This document shows, one piece after another, positions 39,770 to 41,635 of a stretch of DNA of 41,635 bases. The DNA comes from a virus. The number at the start of each line of letters is the position of its first letter. The first letter of the stretch is position 1. The position numbers were made by a program, and so were the translations under genes. Location: IMG/VR virus record IMGVR_UViG_3300024520_000169, positions 1 to 41,635 of that record; one strand, written 5' to 3'. Below the pieces are notes generated by a model. It had not been told where the DNA came from and ran no database searches. It was given only the letters and a program-made list of their open reading frames with translations.

Positions 39770-40047
39770 GTGTAAATCTCCTCAATGAGTCCGCGTGGGT
39801 CGAAGTTGACCTTCACCCATTTGCCGGATGTAACTTTCGCCGGCGTCGGTAAGCGCCACGTCCAATCGCCGTGCCCTATGTCGGTGCGAACGTGGTATCG
39901 AATGCTGGTAATCGTCCAGTTTCCAGTTGCGTGAATGCGCCACTGTTTCGTGTCGTTCGCAAGCACTTGGCGCGCGAGCACTCGTTTCCCGTTCAAGAGT
40001 GTTACGTGTATCCGGAAATCGCCGAGGCTGGGGACATCAATCTTCAT
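39766..40047 (-). CDS. Hypothetical protein within the recombination module
   Basis: 93 residues, coupled by ATGA to the nuclease upstream and by overlap to the annealing protein downstream. Strand-rich (FRIHVTLLNGKRVLARQVLAN, TITSIRYHVRTDIGHGDWTWRL) with a small basic face. Likely a small beta-barrel, perhaps an accessory factor for recombination; inference from position only. Confidence 0.65.
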   Translation of the reverse strand: MKIDVPSLGDFRIHVTLLNGKRVLARQVLANDTKQWRIHATGNWTITSIRYHVRTDIGHGDWTWRLPTPAKVTSGKWVKVNFDPRGLIEEIYT

Positions 40048-40916
40048 TGGAAATTGACGAATTTGCGGCGCTTGAGCAGCACCGCGCCATTGCCGGTGTG
40101 TTTCTGGGCGATGGTGTCGCCCCCGGGCAGGTAGCCGAGGGAGTGCTCGCCCATTTCTGCGAGGACATGGGCCTTGGCCCCGTCAACCACCGCCTGGTAC
40201 TGCGCGCGGCGCTTGCGGGCATCCTCGAGCACGTCCCACCAGTGATCCACTTGCTTGTCGAGGGTGACGCTCGTGCCATCGGTGCCGGGATAGACTCGCT
40301 TCATGAGCTCGAGCGTGGTGCCGTGGTCGAAGTCCCACCCGGGCGGCGTGCCAGCCTTCACGTACTCCATGAACGTGCGCTCGGCGCTCATCAACTGCAG
40401 GCCAACCTCGGGATCGCGATTGATGGTGTAGCGTCGGAATTCTCGCGAGACCAGGAAAAACACCGCCACGTCCCACGCGCCGGCCTTCACAATTTCCATG
40501 TAGTGGATAACCTGCATGAGCGCCTCGTCTGGGATCTCGTCAGTTCCATCGAGGCCCCACCCCTCGGGCGTGGCCGCGGTCTTAATCTCCAGGCCCCGCC
40601 GCCTCCGTTGCGCGCCATACGGCACGAGCATCCGATCGGGGTGTGCCACCGCCCACGGATAGAGCGTGTTGCGGTAGGTGCGGTTGGTGTTTCGGACCTT
40701 GTTGCCGGTCTGCTCCACGTACCAGTTGACGACCATCGGCTCCAGCTGGTGCCCCAGAAAGGCGTTGATGGGATCGATGGGATCTGCGGGCATTTCCCCG
40801 CGCATGATGTAATAGAGCTCCCGCGGCGTTTGCCACCGTGAGAGCCCACAAGTCACGGCGGCATCGCTGCCGCCAATCTTGCCCTCTCGGGCCTTGAGTT
40901 GTTCAGTGGTCAGCAT
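40044..40916 (-). CDS. YqaJ/lambda exonuclease-type nuclease
   Basis: 290 residues. The core motifs are GGSDAAVTCGLSRWQTP (15-31), G-HQLEP with Glu59, HPDRM with Asp94 and LEIKTA with Glu110-x-Lys112, followed by a Q-x-x-HYM helix. This is the PD-(D/E)xK fold of YqaJ viral recombinases, which resect double-strand ends to give single strands for the annealing protein. It overlaps the next gene. Confidence 0.9.
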   Translation of the reverse strand: MLTTEQLKAREGKIGGSDAAVTCGLSRWQTPRELYYIMRGEMPADPIDPINAFLGHQLEPMVVNWYVEQTGNKVRNTNRTYRNTLYPWAVAHPDRMLVPYGAQRRRRGLEIKTAATPEGWGLDGTDEIPDEALMQVIHYMEIVKAGAWDVAVFFLVSREFRRYTINRDPEVGLQLMSAERTFMEYVKAGTPPGWDFDHGTTLELMKRVYPGTDGTSVTLDKQVDHWWDVLEDARKRRAQYQAVVDGAKAHVLAEMGEHSLGYLPGGDTIAQKHTGNGAVLLKRRKFVNFQ

Positions 40917-41424
40917 CAGTCACCCCCTTGATGCCTGGCGACTTCATTACGCACGGCTCGCCATCGAGCATCCATGCGGTGAGTTCCTCGAAAGTCTCCG
41001 GGTAGCAGATGGGGAAATTCGAATCAATGATGGCCTGATATTGGCCGTGGAGCTCCAAATCGCCCTCCAGGCCCAGCGCGTGCTCATTGCAAACGGGCAG
41101 CCGCGCGATGATGTCGGCCTGTGTCTCGGTGTAGGCGGCCACCACTTCATTCCGACAACCCCGGCAGCCCTGCGCCACGTCGTAGAGGGTCGCGAAGCCG
41201 ATGCGCCGGAATACGGTCGGTGCCGCCTCAGTCATCGGCTCGCCGGCCGTCCTCGGGGTGGGGATGGCGCAAACAGGGCAAGTGCCGTGCATACTGGTTC
41301 CGAGGGCGGCGCAGATATAAAACACGGGTGCGTGACCCTCTCGGCAAACCTCCACCGCCAGATCCTTAACGGGCACGGGGTTGTCCCCACTGCCTAACCA
41401 GATTCTTGGGTTGGTGTCTTTCAT
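40903..41424 (-). CDS. Cys-rich hypothetical early protein
   Basis: 173 residues starting MKDTNPRIWLGSGDN at 41424; the frame extends to 41496, but that part lies in the DUF7694-like gene. Many Cys (CPVC, CRGCRNE, VCNEHA, PICYPE, EPCVM) suggest a metal-binding fold. Its start lies 17 bases after the DUF7694-like stop, and its end overlaps the YqaJ start. No family recognised. Confidence 0.7.
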   Translation of the reverse strand: MKDTNPRIWLGSGDNPVPVKDLAVEVCREGHAPVFYICAALGTSMHGTCPVCAIPTPRTAGEPMTEAAPTVFRRIGFATLYDVAQGCRGCRNEVVAAYTETQADIIARLPVCNEHALGLEGDLELHGQYQAIIDSNFPICYPETFEELTAWMLDGEPCVMKSPGIKGVTDADH

Positions 41425-41441
41425 TTCCTGTTGTGTCTCCT

Positions 41442-41635
41442 CTAAGCAATCATTTCTGGCGCCGGCGTGGGGAAGCTCCCGCCTGCGTAGCGCCACAGGT
41501 GCAGCGTGTAGGGATGATAATTCACGTATTCAGCCTCGGCCGGGTGGTATTGCACGACCGTATCCTCGGCGTCCCAAAACAGGGCCTTGATGAGACACGT
41601 TTCCTCCCAAGTCGGGGTGCGTGGAAAGGTCGATA
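41442..41635 (-). CDS. DUF7694-like phage protein, 3' part (start lies at the left end)
   Basis: Continuation of the gene at 1-351: codons 118-134 (W-R-Y-A-G-G-S-F-P-T-P-A-P-E-M-I-A) run from 41495 to the TAG at 41442. The 140 bases at 41496-41635 duplicate the left end, including codons 71-117. The P-T-P ending fits the family. Read as one gene on the circle, with no frameshift. Confidence 0.8.
   Translation of the reverse strand, partial: STFPRTPTWEETCLIKALFWDAEDTVVQYHPAEAEYVNYHPYTLHLWRYAGGSFPTPAPEMIA
41496..41635. repeat. Terminal direct repeat, right copy
   Basis: Second copy of bases 1-140. The only mismatch is T41622 against C127, inside the DUF7694-like gene; it exchanges the third base of an Arg or Thr-region codon and is probably strain variation or sequencing error. 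Confidence 0.95.

Overview
The window is a complete tailed-phage genome, most likely a podovirus with a P22-type head. It is GC-rich and almost fully coding. The last 140 bases repeat the first 140 with one mismatch (C127 versus T41622), so the molecule closes to a circle of about 41,495 bp, or carries a short terminal redundancy. One reverse-strand gene (DUF7694-like) reads across this junction. A Gram-negative host is inferred from the lysis genes: an M15-type endolysin, a holin candidate, a lipoprotein and a spanin-like coiled-coil protein. I saw no integrase, DNA polymerase, helicase, methyltransferase, tRNA or CRISPR array.

Layout. A roughly 580-base control region (2648-3226) separates two divergent gene sets. 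Leftward, a good sigma70-type promoter (TTGCAC-17-TATAAT, 2709-2681) drives a tightly overlapped early operon. It runs from 2647 down to 1, through the junction, and from 41495 down to 37687. It encodes small zinc-ribbon proteins, DUF2958-, DUF7007- and DUF7694-like proteins, a YqaJ/lambda-exonuclease-type nuclease, a probable single-strand annealing partner, a winged-helix protein and a YkgJ-type cysteine-cluster protein. Rightward, 3227-7144 holds small replication or accessory genes, including a DUF1064-type nuclease and a protein with a sliding-clamp-like QQDLF motif. A second promoter candidate at 7160-7188 precedes the virion genes.

The virion block begins unusually with surface or fibre-like proteins (7220-13887). 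These include a 655-residue protein made of 26 tandem 22-residue repeats. Then follow terminase small and large subunits, P22-type portal, scaffold, coat protein, a strong terminator, gp4- and gp10-like head-completion proteins, a GNAT-like protein, two ejection-type proteins, a 3024-residue polyvalent protein, a tail fibre with HxH motifs, and lysis genes. The polyvalent protein carries ParB/DdrB-like, Lys-rich/KOW, RadC/JAMM, RelA/SpoT, zincin and LPD38-like regions. It probably enters the cell with the DNA. The rightward and leftward transcripts converge on hairpins at 37574-37662.

The most unusual signals are: the 22-residue repeat, which reappears inside the gp10-like tail protein and a fibre-like protein; three stem-loops ending in a perfect 26-bp palindrome against the terminase large-subunit start codon; a 117-bp inverted duplication bracketing the early region; and a strong excess of the palindromes GAGCTC and CTCGAG in all reading frames.
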